Assembly (NCBI RefSeq): GCF_036324505.1
Contig: NC_086350.1
Span: forward strand, 10,743,032-10,807,031
Reading direction: 5' to 3'
DNA from: Eleginops maclovinus
Taxonomy: Eukaryota; Chordata; Actinopteri; Perciformes; Eleginopidae
Length of the DNA: 64,000 nucleotides
Below, piece after piece: positions 1 to 13,700 of this stretch; within the stretch, counting starts at the first letter, position 1; every line of letters starts with the position of its first letter. Below the pieces are notes generated by a model that saw only the letters and a list, made by a program, of their open reading frames with translations, did no database searches and had not been told where the DNA came from. Made by a program: the position numbers and the translations under genes.

Positions 1-3000
1 GTTGTGGAAAACTGTATTTCCCATGAGCCTCGGAGGCTGTATCATGCCGTGAGCAAGCAGCTGCATGGCATTGTCAATATGTCTCAGGATGCTGGGTGCT
101 ACACAGCTGTAAATTGTTGACAGTTATACAAGCAAACACATCAATGGGTAGTGAGGCAGCAGACAGCAGCTTAAGGATCCTGTTCTTAATAAGAGAGAAA
201 TTATGTTGGTACAGAGCTGGCTGTCTGCTAAAAGTAAACTTCATTCTGGCAAACTCCACGCAGATCAAATTTTCTTATCAATTATTAAATGGGTTTTTGG
301 AAGAAACCCACTTATGAGTCAGAGGAAGAAGATGCATTAAAACCTACAGTAGATGTTAGTGTTTCATTACTTTAATTTGTCCTTCCATTGACATTGGCTG
401 GTGCTAATAAGAGTTATTTTCTGTGGTGTCTGTCCAGCTGGAGTCTAAAAGCAGAGGGGTATTTAAATCTCTTCCTGACACTGAGCCAATGTAGTGTCTC
501 CCCTGAGGCCTCTGCTCTATCTACACAAGTGAAGAGGACAGGATCTCACCGACTACAGTGGAGCTTTTCTGTTAATGCACGGAAGCTGATGAGAAAGGTC
601 ACCTGGGGAGGAAGGTGGTCGCTGGAGTGATGGGATTCTCTCCTCCATCTGATGAGAGCCGCAGCCACTGAACAAATATAACGCACACTGTCGAGGAGGT
701 ACTCCCATGACAGTTTAAATAACAGTCTGGCAGCCTGTTGCACGTACACAAACGTCAGCGGACCCATTATTTTCTTCCAAAACAACCTTTCGCCGTCCCT
801 CACTTAGCCGTCACGCACTTGTACATCCTCCCGTCGTCAACACTCCTGACACCAGTTGTGAGAAGGTTGAGGTCGGAGGAGTGATCAGTCATCACTCCAG
901 CCGAGGGTACAAATTAGTCAGTGTGAGGTTTTGACTCCAGGGAGAGTGAGTGCCACTTGCAGAAAGACAAAGGAATAGACGTACAGACGCAGAGACAGTT
1001 AGCATCAGGTCATGTAGGGTTGGTCTTTTAGTGGCTTTTAGTTTCATGGAGTCTTAAGGGACACGACTTTGACTGGGTTCATGGCCAAGTCCATACCGTA
1101 ACCTCTAGCTGGAGGGGAGGGATTGCCATGTCCTGGGTTTTTACTGCCTGCTGGTCTGACAGGTAATAAACTGCTTTTTACAAGCAGTCTTTAATTGAAT
1201 GAAAAGGCCTCCAGGTATAGCCATAAATCTGAATTATTCATTCATGACAAAATGATTTGGTCTGGCACATGAACTTTGCTCGACAGATGTGCATGTATTT
1301 TGGTTGTGAATAATCGCATTACCCCCCTTAAGCTAAACCCATTGTGTAGTTGCATGGTGTTTAATGAGACTGTATTAAGCCATAACAGAGATGGGAGTAG
1401 GTTGCTTCACTGTCATTTAGCTGTCATTCAATTAAAGTTGCACTTGTCCTACCAATACTTTAATTACACCCTTAATAATTGTTTTCCCATTTTTGGTGGA
1501 GCGAGAATATTGAGGCTGATATCTTTATGTGATGACGGGCACTGGAAATTGGACATGGATACAAAGTGCACCAGTCTCCACACACATACACAAACACCCA
1601 TACCATGAATGCATGCGACACAGCCCTGTATCCTTAGGCAAATACAATTGACTTTGGCTTGGATTAGATTTTATAATGCCACCCACATAATACATCTGGA
1701 GCATCGGAGACCTCTTTGTCTTAGTTGATGTCACCAGCAGTGAGCTGATGTGGTGGGCAGACGGGAACTGTAGGCCTGCATGCATATGCACAAGCTTCAC
1801 AAATTGCTCCTCAATAGCATTACAGTTGAGTCCCTCTTCCCTCACTCCCACTCTGCCTTTTTTTCTGCACCGCTCTCTCTCCACATTCTTGGTTTCTTAA
1901 CATCCTAAAAGCACATGTGTTCCCACTCATGTCACTGCACTTAAGCTGTGTCAAGTGGAAGAGTATGTGTGTATTAGAGTTGGTCATTTTGAGCATATGG
2001 GATTGTACCATTTTCCTTTTTGGAAAGGCTAAAAGATAACTTACAATGCAGATGGTAAACGTGATGCAACAATGAATCCGTACGTTGGTGCACAGAGGAG
2101 AAAAAAGTGATGGAAAGTGAGCGTCGAGGGGGTGTAAGGATGTCAGAGGAGCCAGGCAATATATTTTTGGCACAGCTCACATCATAATTTCGGACTTCGA
2201 TAGAGATAACCATCTTTTAGCTGTAGCTTTTCATCCGCTTGAGGGTTGCGGGGGTCTGGCTGACAAACAAAGTGAAAGAATTGGGAACTTTGAAGGTCTG
2301 AAAATTAAATTTGAAAAGTTAAAACAGTATAAAGAATGGATTTGATGGTGTGTTTTTGTGCTAGAATTTAGGCTACGAGACTGTTAGCATTTCTTCCAGT
2401 TTAAAATGCTCCGATTGGCTAAGACTTCATCTCGTTTTTGCATCATTCTCTCGTCATTCTTTAGAGACCCGCAAAGACACTTCACCTTTACTGGCCGTCG
2501 GATATAATCCTGATGAAATATTACACTAAGTTACGCTGGTTTTAAATAAATGAACACTATTTAAATTATATTTCTTCTTATGTTAAAAAATAAAAGGAAT
2601 TTGAAAATGTCCACAATTTTATCTTACAATCTTGACACAACAACAGTAGTTAAGGGGGACAGGGCTCAGTTGACGACCAATAATGTACTGAAAAGGTGGG
2701 AAAATAGACTCCAGGGAAACAGTGTGTTTACTCAACTGAGTGAGGAGCTGTTTTATTTCATACCCTAACCTTGCCCACAACAAATGAAAAAAGACTACAT
2801 GGGCAATTTAATGCCCCTGAACCTGGAATAATGTTAGTCATGGTTGACTTGGTTTACAGCGCTGGAGCTCATTACTGAGATAAACACTAGTCTACCTCAG
2901 GAGTATCAACAGCCACCATGTGGACTTAAGTCAATAAAGTCAAGGGCATCGGTGGGACCGGTGAGTAATGGGTTGTTTTTAACTGTGAGAGGAAGCCATA

Positions 3001-6000
3001 ACGTCTTGAAGCTCTGGGGCCACTAAACAGGAGGAGCTCATTTAGCTTGACCAGGTTTCTGAAATATATAACAGTCATTTGTCCAGTGTGACACCCAAGA
3101 GGATCGCAGGTTAAAGTGAGAAGACAAATACTTGAGTTAAGGAAGAGAAAGGTGAAGCCAGGAGCTACAACTCCAAGACACAATAATCAGTGACTATATT
3201 TCTGAATCTCTTTATTAATCATGGGAGATCTGGCACAAGTTACCTAGAAGCTGGTAAGCGGCACTTGTATACTAAAAATAATATCCAAGAATGCAGAGTT
3301 TTGAATTATTGTTTAAGACCTGGTTGGAGAATATATACTCATGTAGTGATATATGACTGTAATCCATTATTAATGTGTGTTTGATTCGAGGCAGGAGCAC
3401 TTAAATAAATATTCGGAAACAACTGTCTGTGAGGAGGGAGAGGGCGAGTATCCTTGGTAATGTGTTGGGTCCTTGTGGCTTACATATGAAAGTCATCCAT
3501 TTCAATCTGGCTACTTAATTCAGTCTTTCTGAGGCATAGCTCGGGGAGAAAACTATAGCAGAAACACTGACGGATTATGTGATAGATCAGGAACGTGCAT
3601 ACTGTATGAAGTCCTGATCTCATAGATCAGGAGAATAAGGTTTAACCAAAATGTTATCTTTATCATCGATAATTGAATAAAAGGAGATGATATTGATATA
3701 TCTTCCACTGAAATCACCACAGTAAAGAAAATCAGTTGAAAATCAATATGCCGATTTGTTTTCCACCTTTTTTTTTACAGAAAAATACTATCACACTTTT
3801 TGAGGAGGAAGGAAGAAATAAGTTGCTGTTAGAAAAAGATAATCTGAATAACAATAGGTGTTTTAAAGAAGTGCACATGTCAGCAAACTGAGCTGATTCT
3901 GTATTCCCCTCTTTAATGTGTTAAAGAGAAAGATATTCAGTTATAACACTCTTATTATTTCCATTGCAGTCATTTTGACAGTATTATACAGCAGGAATTA
4001 CAACACAGAAGTTAAGCTATCCAGACTTTTCATTGAGTGTCTCACAGCGAGCAGTAGGCTGTTTGTTTTTCGCAGACACTCCTCAGTATTTACCATTTGC
4101 TTACAGTTGATAATAGTATTTCAGTATGTTTTATTTATGTGGGCATTATATGTGTTGACACCAAAGGATATCTAAGCTATATTAAGGCTCATAAATATAC
4201 ATCATGAAATGTAGTGTATGCCCAAGTCACATAGGAATGTGTGTGCTGGAAAAAATAGCATCTGTTGTATTCAGGTTACTTTTAACAAAGTACATTTATT
4301 TATCTGTTGTATGGCAGTTGGAAAAATACCACCCTTGATTTTGTATTATATTAAAACATTTTCACAGCTTCAGTTCACTTGCACCCCAGAGTTCAAATCT
4401 TGTTGGCTTTTATGGGTGATTCACACTTTCAGTTGTGTTAATAAGATGATGGTGCCATTATAGGTGACACCAGGCATGTGTCACATGATGTCTTGCTGGT
4501 CCCACTCCAGCCCGGCCTGTCACTGTGCTGAGATGGACCTTATCCCTCTTCTGAGAGCAGACAGAACGTGGGTGGCGGTGCTCTTACACTCGCTGTGAAA
4601 CTGCCTCTGTGACGGCACAGCAGTGCTGCAGCTGAGCCGCGGGGAGCATGCAGGGACAGAGCCCCGGCAAAACTGCCTGCAGCCTACCGGGGATGCACTC
4701 ACCACAGGTGCTCTCCACCTGTCGGCATTTCACAAGTTGCTCCACACATCTCTGTTATTTGCAGCACACGGGGCTCTACTGTCCATTGTGGCCTGGGTTT
4801 GTTAAAGTGGTTAAAGAACCATACTGAAATTGAGTCTGTCATTTTCCAATGTACTTCCAATTTTGCAGATTACATAAACTCGACATTAATACCATCAGTT
4901 TCTCAAAGCATGCTGGAGCTTTTTCGATAAATTGGTTGGTTTGCCATCTTCTCGATACATTTGCTTTTGACCTTGACTGCCATCTAGCTTGAGAAAGTTA
5001 ATGCATCACATAGAACATTAAGCTGTCTTTGTTGTTTCATAGTAATGTAGCATTAAAGGAGGGTGACGAGCACTGAAAACCAAGCAGTATGGAGCGTTTC
5101 TTGCCAAACTCCAAGCGCACCAACCTGAAACAGCTTTTATTGCAAAAAATACATATGTATAAATATATATTTTCAGTGAGTTTAACATGGATTAAAGACG
5201 ACTGAACGTACCCAGATGTGGTTAATTGTTATACTACACTTAATTGTATTGTGTATTATGCTTTAAAAAGGGTCATGTTTGTAGCTTTCCACTAAGAATC
5301 TATTGAGCCTAACAACATGCTGACCAACCAGCAAACTATACAAGTCGATGAGAAATACAGTATCTACATTTTCCCACATCCCAAACCAATAAAACTGTAT
5401 ATATAACAGAAAATGAAGCACAATTCTGTAACTGTAACAACTGTAGAATAGTTAGGAGTATTTTTGACATCTTCAGAGAGCTGCAATGTTTTTAGGGAGC
5501 TGTAAATCATAAACAAATACCAAAGCCCAATGGCACATTTGTTTAAATAGCTGTGAGATTTCACAATGATGTCTGCATAACGGCGAGGACTGTCAATCAT
5601 GCGTCTTACTAAGAATGACGTGCAGTCTTAAGCAAATGCCCTGTCTGGCTTTGCAACAAAAAGTGAGAGTTAAAACATGTTAAACCAAAGCTCCTCCTTT
5701 GAGCTCACTGTGTGAAATGTCACCTCATCAGTTTATTTGACTACCTGGAACCTCTGTGATTATTCATTTTATCCACTTCCCCGTCTTGAATCAATTTAAC
5801 ACTGTTTCCACTGAAATTATTTTTGTGCGACTGAGCACGGGGGAAATATTTAAATTGGATACCTTCAAATGTATGTGTTGTTTACAGACACACAACCTTT
5901 TGTCTGGAGAAATGACTCCAAAACTAAATGAATAAACTCCAGCACAGTGCGGAGCCAGAAGGTAGATTGAAAACACTAATATAACTGGAAGTAAGAAAAC

Positions 6001-9000
6001 ATTTAGTTGTTGCACACAGATTTGGCCTCAGAGGGGGACAGACTGTAAAGACATCTAAGTGACATCTGAGGATTACCCCAACAGCAGCTCAGTGGTTACA
6101 AAGAGGGCCGAGCCTGAGCCCCAGTACATGGAGGGGGCACTTTGAAGTGGCGATAAGGCTGTGAGCTTTGCACCCAGAGCTTCTGAGGCTCTGCCCTCTC
6201 CACCTCAGTCGGAGCATAAAGATGTGCTGTGGCAGCTTTGCTGACTGGACACTGCTCCAGTTCCGCCTGTCCAATTAGCAATTTCTTCTTACCCCTGAGG
6301 ACTGGTCCCTTTCTGCTTGGCTTAGCTCGCTGCATGTGGGCCATATCACCTACATGTGCAGTCCCACTCTGTGTCACCACAGCACTGCCTGTTAGACTAA
6401 ATGCACAAAAAGCACACCATGCTAAAGACTACTTTTCTGCAATCCTGCCCCTCTTTTACCCCTAAACGTCCGTCTTTAAACAGTGCATACATGTGCTGTT
6501 GTCCTTTTCAGTAAGAGGGTTTATTGCAAGTTCATTTAGACCGTCATCATTGCCACTCACCCCAGATCATGGTGCCTTTTATTTCTCTTTTATGTGCATA
6601 TAAAAGAGAGCCACTGAAATTTAAACAAGTGACTTTCAAGTTCAAGAGTGGTGTGACTTCTAAAGGCGGCTGATCAAAGGGTTCAGTGGGTTTCACATGT
6701 CAGTTTTACTGGATGGTGCCATTTTAGATGTGATTCACCGGCCCATTGCTCAAGTGGAAATCTCCAATACCACCTTTGAATACCCTTTGGATAAGAGAGC
6801 TTGTTAATTTTTTCAAACTGGAACTATCATGGTCCATTATGAAGGGCTGATGTACCCTTCTTTAAGTCTATACATGAGATCCTCCCAGATCCTCCTAAAA
6901 GATGATTCAGCTGTTTTAGCAACACAAATTGTGGGAGCCAGCAGACTGACCTACAACTAATTCTTCATGTTTACATATGTTATGTTAATGTTATACAAGT
7001 GTTTTTATATTTTCTTACTACTTAAACCCTTTCACAGTGTGTTTTCAGCTCATGAAAGTCAACTGTAACATTTTGGTTGCATAAAACAGTATTTTTCAGT
7101 ATAAAGTTGTGCGAGGCTCCACCATCTTGTTTCAATTCTAGTTTAAAAAAGGTTGAGAGCATTTAATGCCAAACTCATTAAAAAACTACAATTTGGTGAC
7201 TTCATGTTGCCTATGTCCAATTTCTTTACAACAAGACTATGTTTATCAAACTCCATTGGAAGTATTTTCATCCCTTACCTAGAAAAGTATGGTAAATATG
7301 ACCACATAGATAGACAGCAGTTCTTATTTAACATCAAGTGATTTTTTTAACCTTATTCCATTTCCGGCATCCAAACACTGTTTCATATATCACCTTACCA
7401 AAACATCACCTGCTTGAGTATTTCAAGCAGAAAGTTTTGTTATGTTCAAGGGGAAAGATAAATTGAATTTCCTGAGTGCTGTGATAGCTACGTGTATTGC
7501 CAGCGTCTCTTACTTTAATGATGCCTCTTTTTCTCCACAGCCTCAGTGCTGAAGATTTGCATATCTTTCTAATACCTCAACGCATTGATTTCCTTCCTTT
7601 TATTCCTCGGCACTGCCTGCACACACTGCCTTTTTTGTATAGCTTCTAAAAAGGAAGTTATATTTCCATGAAGTGGGAATCCAGCTGTCCATTTACTGAG
7701 TGCGGTAACACGGTTGCTGGGGTTTTATTTGGAGGCATTTTACTCCGTGTCATGACTGACACACATCATAAACCATACCACCCTTCAACCCACCCCCATG
7801 ACCTTCAGAAACAGGTCGTGAGTCTTTACGTCAGCTGCTGGCGGCTCCACCTGCCTCTCAAGCCCCTCAGAGAACTCAACATCCATCACTGGGACACTTA
7901 ACACTGATGCTTCTATAGATGCCCGTTAGCTGTAGCACAGTCAGCCTTCCTTACTTAAGACCCATTGCTACTGCAGCTGATGTCCTGGTATCTAATGGAC
8001 TCAACTCTATTGACCTCTTTATGAATATACAGTACCAGGCCATATAGCCTCTATCTATTTCTGAACATCTATGAATAGTTATATTCATCATTCAGGAGAT
8101 CGCTGTTTTTCCCTAACCCTCATGTCCAGGAGGGCATTTCCTTTTAACCATTAGCAGTCTCTTTGTCTTTAGATAAATAACTGGGGGGGTCACTTGTAAT
8201 GAGCATTACGCCGATTATATCTAAACCTTCACGATCAGTCGTGTCGGCTCGAGTGTTTCCCAGACTGGAGCAGTGGCTGTTGTCAGCAGATAAACTCATG
8301 TAGGCGGTGATGGTTAGGACGTTAAGGATTGTTATCGCTAAGGCAGAACAGAGACTTCTGCTAGTGGTTTGAAGCACCTAAGAGTGAAAATGTAGATGAC
8401 TTTTGTTTCTTATCATATGCAATTACGTACATCCTCAACAATATACCCTTAAGTGCAGTTAAAGGTACCCTGTGGGGTTTTTGAGCACTAGTAGTGCTAT
8501 GGAGCCATGATTTTATGAGCAGGTCCCTGTTTTGTCTGCATGCAGGTGGTGCAATACCCACTCACCCACAACAATGTAAGAGAGTTAGGGAAGAGGATGC
8601 GTGCAATTAAACATGCATGTAAAGCAGGTTTTAGAAAACAGTGTAAGTGACATAAAGGCGGGTTTTAAAGGGACCATTAACACCCACAAAATAATATTCT
8701 ATACTTTCATTTATGATAATTTCACAGGTGCATCCTGGGCTTGTGACTTTTAAAGAGCCACTCTTTATTTGTTTGTACGCCTATTAATACAACCTTTTTG
8801 TCCACAGAAAAGGTCTTGAATATTTTATTTAAACTAAAGTACATTTTATAAAATGGGACCATAAACAAGTGTTCAGTTTATATTGTGCATTACAGTAAAA
8901 TACCAAGGCAAATGTATCTTGGTTTTACAGTAGCCACACTTGCCACTTCATACACATTTCTCTGCAAATTCCCGAACTAATGGTTCATTTTTGACAGTCA

Positions 9001-9812
9001 CACTCCAGATATGTGTTCTCATGGGATTTTAAGGACTATCTAACAGTAGAAGGCTGATCATTATCTTCAACTCATTCATTTTTCTGTGTGTATTCCTCCT
9101 TCCGGACTGCAAGTGGCCTCGTGTGTGGACTTTCGAACACTGCAATACAGTGCTGATCATATTCTTATTTTCCATATCAAAACAACTTTACCCACCACTG
9201 TTCCTCCCTTTTTTTGAGCTCCTCTGTTCCCAGAGGGCATGCCGAGTTGGAGAATAAAGCAAAGATCTGATGGAGGAGTGAGATGAAAAGGCCATTTGTG
9301 ACAAGCAAAGGAAGGGAAGGAGACAGCAATTGGGGAGAAGATGAACCCAGTTATTGAAAGGAAGGCATGGGTGTTTGTCGGTGTTTGTGAATGCATCCTG
9401 ACACCCGTTTATCACTGTATGTTAAGGAATCTGAATTGTTAGAAGGAAATCACAAATTTGAATACATTTGCATCATCCCCGCTTCTCAAATATCAAAGCT
9501 CAATGAGGCTTTAAATCCTTGTCGTCTAAAGTGAAGGCCATTGAATTGTTACGTGTGCAACGTGAATCGCAAAGTATGGACCCACTTATTGTATCAGCAT
9601 CCTAACCAGCATGTAAACAAACACAGGCGCACAGGTGTGAATTGTCTCACACACACTTTCTCAGCGCTAGATGATGTTTTTTTATGACTGTCTTCCAGAG
9701 CCACCTCTCTCAATCGGCATCTACTGATAGCCATTAATCATGAGCTCTATGGTATTGTCAGCCCAGCCTCCTCTCCTCTCCCTCTCCTCCCTCCCCCTCC
9801 CTTCTCTTCCAG
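1..9812. other. non-coding: upstream DNA or first intron of syt7
   Basis: No exon with credible splice sites and a recognisable product. Open frames here are short, overlap at random and lack family motifs. The stretch 8455-8640 (starting near GTTAAAGGTACCCTGTGG) resembles a dispersed teleost repeat. At 9767-9812 there is a long C/T tract. The true syt7 promoter and leader exon may lie here or further upstream. Confidence 0.6.
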
Positions 9813-9866
9813 CCTGTCAGTTAACAAGCTGTGACACCATGACAGTGATGTGTGTGCAACTGAGTG

Positions 9867-9894
9867 ATGGCTCGCTGCAACCCTTATTGGAAAG
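9867..9894 (+). CDS. syt7: candidate first coding exon of syt7 (short N-terminus)
   Basis: An ATG with G at -3 and G at +4 opens MARCNPYWK plus one base (G). The donor is AAAG/GTATTG. That single base completes the phase needed by the transmembrane exon 280 bp downstream, giving a Gly codon at the junction. The N-terminus would be ten residues, close to the eleven that precede the same point in mammalian SYT7 as I remember it. A pyrimidine tract ending in CCAG at 9812 could be an acceptor for a non-coding leader exon. Against it: the sequence barely resembles the mammalian N-terminus, two upstream ATGs in another frame lie in the same stretch, and the donor is not strong. The real first exon may lie upstream of the window. 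Confidence 0.35.
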
Positions 9895-10174
9895 GTATTG
9901 AAATGCTGCGACTTGCAGGGACCTGTGATGAGATTGTATTTTGCAGCTTCTTATCCCAAATGTAAAAATGGAAGCTCAGCTTTGCTATTCAATTAGATGT
10001 TGAGGAGGGAGCACCTTGTTTTAGGTTGTTCCTCTGACAACATGATTTACTATGCCGTGCAATCAGCTCAGTAGCAAAAAATCCCATGTTTCTTATTTCA
10101 CACACGATGAAGAAAAATAACTCTGTAGCAAAAAAAAAACATAACACTTTTTACTCATGTGCTTGTGTGTGCAG

Positions 10175-10278
10175 GCTCATTGTCCCTCAGTGTGTTCCTG
10201 GTCTCCCTCGCAGTGACAGTGTGTGCTGTTTGGCTGGTGGCTCTTTGTGGCGTCTGTGGTTGGTGTCAACGCAAGCTG
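10175..10278 (+). CDS. syt7: syt7 transmembrane exon
   Basis: The acceptor is TGTGTGCAG/GC and the donor is CTG/GTGAGT. The exon begins with two bases of a split codon and then encodes 34 residues: a hydrophobic run of about 22 residues ([20 protein letters not shown] and onward) followed by [12 protein letters not shown]. That tail matches the SYT7 juxtamembrane sequence ending WCQRKL. Cysteines at the cytoplasmic edge of the membrane segment fit the palmitoylation known for synaptotagmin-7. The exon ends in phase 0 after the Leu codon. It requires an upstream exon ending with one base of a codon. Confidence 0.9.
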
Positions 10279-10743
10279 GTGAGTTTACACACACACTCGA
10301 ACACACATTAACACACATAAGCTGTCATCTGAGCATGCTTTAATAATCAGAGAACCTTAATAAACATTGTCTGCTGTGACTACCCTTTAGAAAGACACTT
10401 TTGTGCATTGGAGAATCAACAATGTGTTCAAATATTATGAATAGCTGTGCAAATATTATGTGCGGTATTATTAAACTGAGAATTTCCCCTTAAAATCCAT
10501 TTATTCATGCAGACATAAAACCACTGTAGGAATTAAAAATCCTGCATTCAATATGCTCTTCAAGTAAAAGTTATTATAGTATAAAGCAGCAAAATGTAGT
10601 ACAGTGTCTGTTGTTCAGATGATTTACACACAGATAAATCAGCTTAGACATTATGATGTGCTTTTTTAAGCTACTGGGCAGAAAATGTAGTAGTTGAATT
10701 TAGGCCAACCAACAATAGTGATAGTTGCACAATAATGCATCAC

Positions 10744-10776
<33 letters not shown>

Positions 10777-13700
10777 GCCCTGCAGCAGTCAGACTGTAAA
10801 ACCACCATGGCCCCTGGTAGACCACCTCACAGACAATGACTTTAATATCTCTGATGTGCAATAACGCTGCCTGTAAATATTATAAATATTATACGCTTTA
10901 TTTGTCTCTCTTTCAATGTATTTACAACCTGAAAACAATACCCGCTACCTCTTTATTTTCATATTGGCCCTTAAACATACTACGACTTTGTTTTTCTACC
11001 ATGGTGTACTTATCTCTTATTAGTTTTTACTTTTTGTGTTTTTATTAATAATAACAAGTGCCTTCCTTTTTATTCAATATGTAAGTCAATTTTTTTAACT
11101 TTAATCGGTACTTAACTTTTGGCTGTAATGCCGTACATTTCCCAGTTGCGGGACAAATAAAGGAATTCTGATTAAGTAACATAACACACATTGTTGTAAA
11201 AGAGTACATTCTGTATCTGTTTCTCACTTAACTAAGATTTTGAATGTGGACTTTACTAACGTAGTATTTTAAACTCTGGTTTTACCCTCTGTTAAGTACA
11301 GATAATTCAACGTTCTACTCAAGTGCGGTACCTATTACATTTTCACAACTAACAATCAACAGTTGCATGAATGTCTGAATGTCATGAATGAGCACTACAG
11401 TTCAGTCTCAAAGTAATGCATAGCTCAGAGAGACACAGCTTCAACATTAGTAAACTGATGCGAGGCCAGTACCAGTCCATTCATTGAGCAGAAACAGAAC
11501 ACAAATGAAGCACACTGACCTCTAATAGAGGGCATGTCATTGTGATTATATGGTATGAAATGTGATTGATTAAAGAGAGGCAACCACTCATTAGTCTGAC
11601 AGAGCTGTACGGCCCAGTGCCACTTCACTTGACTGATTTCTTTTAGATTTGCATGCTTTTAAACTTAATTGATTTCTGAATCATCCTGTGCTTGTATAAC
11701 CCAAGAACACAGGTCACCTATTTTAAGTGGGACGTTGGCTCGAAACTTGTTTCAGCTCACCATTACACTGCTGTGAAACTTATTGGTCCACAGATGGCAG
11801 GACTTGGCATTGCAGCGGGCTCCTCACACCACATGCCTGTTTACTTTATGTAATATGCATTGCTTGAATCCCCAGAAGGTGACTGTACCTGGGTTACTCT
11901 TGGATGTTGTTATAACATATACGAACCAGGGCTGGAAATGATCTGTGCTGAAATGGGATGGTGTTACAGCACCGTCTTTTTGTTATTTTTGATATTCCAC
12001 TTTGAAGTAAATGGACCAGTGAATGACTCCTGGGTTCCAGCTGTGGATGAAGGTAGTTCTGCAGCCAGCACTTTGGAAAGTGCCCCGCGTCTTCTCTGGA
12101 GCACTTCTGTAAATGGATCTTATTTCCATCCTGTGACAGTGTCGCGCTTTAGACTCAGAGCAGGAGCGGCCTGGGATAGGATGACAATATATCGGCCTTA
12201 TGAGCCTGTGAAGGCCTCTGTGAACCACTTCCTTGCACTGATGTTGTCCCAATAGTGGACTCCTTGATTGTATACAATATCATGTTGTCTTAGCTCAGTC
12301 TGCAGGGACTTTGCTTGGGAACAGGAGGGTTGCCTGAGCAAGATTGGATCAGACCACGTATGAAGTGTGGAGTGGTACTTTGGGAGTTGACACACTGTGC
12401 CAGTTCACCTCCTGGGCAATGTGCAGGTGTCCTTGAACCAAATACTAGGGTGGGTTAAATCCAGAGGCTTCATTTCACTGTGTGCTACTGTGTGGCAATT
12501 AAACGCTGCCTTTATTTGAATCCTCCATTTTAATACAAATTATATATTCAACATTTCTTTCAATAGCACACAAAACGATAAACACAAAATTAAGGGCATT
12601 AATTAAAAGAGATATTTAATAACACGACAGAGTGCCGTGCTGGTGAAACAGAACAGCAGAATTTAATCAACATTATCAATTTCTAAAACTTGTATGCATT
12701 TATCACAACAATATTCTTCTTGATGTAGTTAAGATCTCCAAAAGCCTCTTAGATTGTCACATATTGGTTAGGTAATAAAGTGCTGGTAAAAATAAATACT
12801 GTTATAAATATATAATATCCACCCGGGTGAATTAGACGAATGACAGCAGCCAGACTGTTTGAGTGAGAGGAGGCGGGGCACTGCAGCGAGAGTGTTAGCT
12901 CGCTGTCAGCGAGACAATAGTGCGGAAAATTAGTATTGAAAACTTTTCAGATATTCAGATTGGATATGTCGCGAAAAATCTATATGTTTTTGACTGGACT
13001 ACTTCTGTTGCAGTGGAGAGGCTGTTTGTGCATGTCTTATTTCTTATCAGTGCATCTTACCCTGGTTACTTCATGGTGTGTGGTGGTGGTGGGGTGGGGG
13101 GGGGGGGTTAACACAGAGTTGCATTAAGATGTTAATTAAGCCTCTTTGTAGTCTCTTTGGACGACTTACTTTGGGGGGAAATGTCAGCCGCCCACTGATG
13201 TGAAACCACATTAAACACAGCTGCCTAATGTACAAAATAATAAAGTGTGACAGAGATAAACGGGAGTCATTTATAAGATGATAAACGTGTTATTAATGAT
13301 GCACGTCAATTAGACAATGCATAAATATTGTTAATCTTGTTTAAAACAATTTGTGTGATGTATTCTATATATAACTAACAACCATGAAGGCGCGGCAGCT
13401 ATACAATCTGTTCGTGTTGCAGAAACTGTCTCCGCTCTCTCACTTCCCTTGATCTCTTTATGTTATTTTCCATGGTAGCTCTATATTCCCCGAACACTTA
13501 ATTAGAATGTATACGGAATCATTTGCATAAACACGGTAATGTTCAAATAGGATGCCTATAGATGCATACTTTATGTAGCATGCGTTAAATGTATGCAGGC
13601 CGTTCTTTTTATGCACAGAAATCTTCTAAAAGGTAACAACATGCACAGTGGCTAATGCTCATTTCACATAAGCAAGGCCATGTCTAAAGCGTACCTTTTT

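Noticed and set aside
11860..12255. 131-codon open frame on the plus strand in syt7 intron 1
   Set aside because: No recognised motif, no convincing splice sites, and an almost equally long antisense frame overlaps it.
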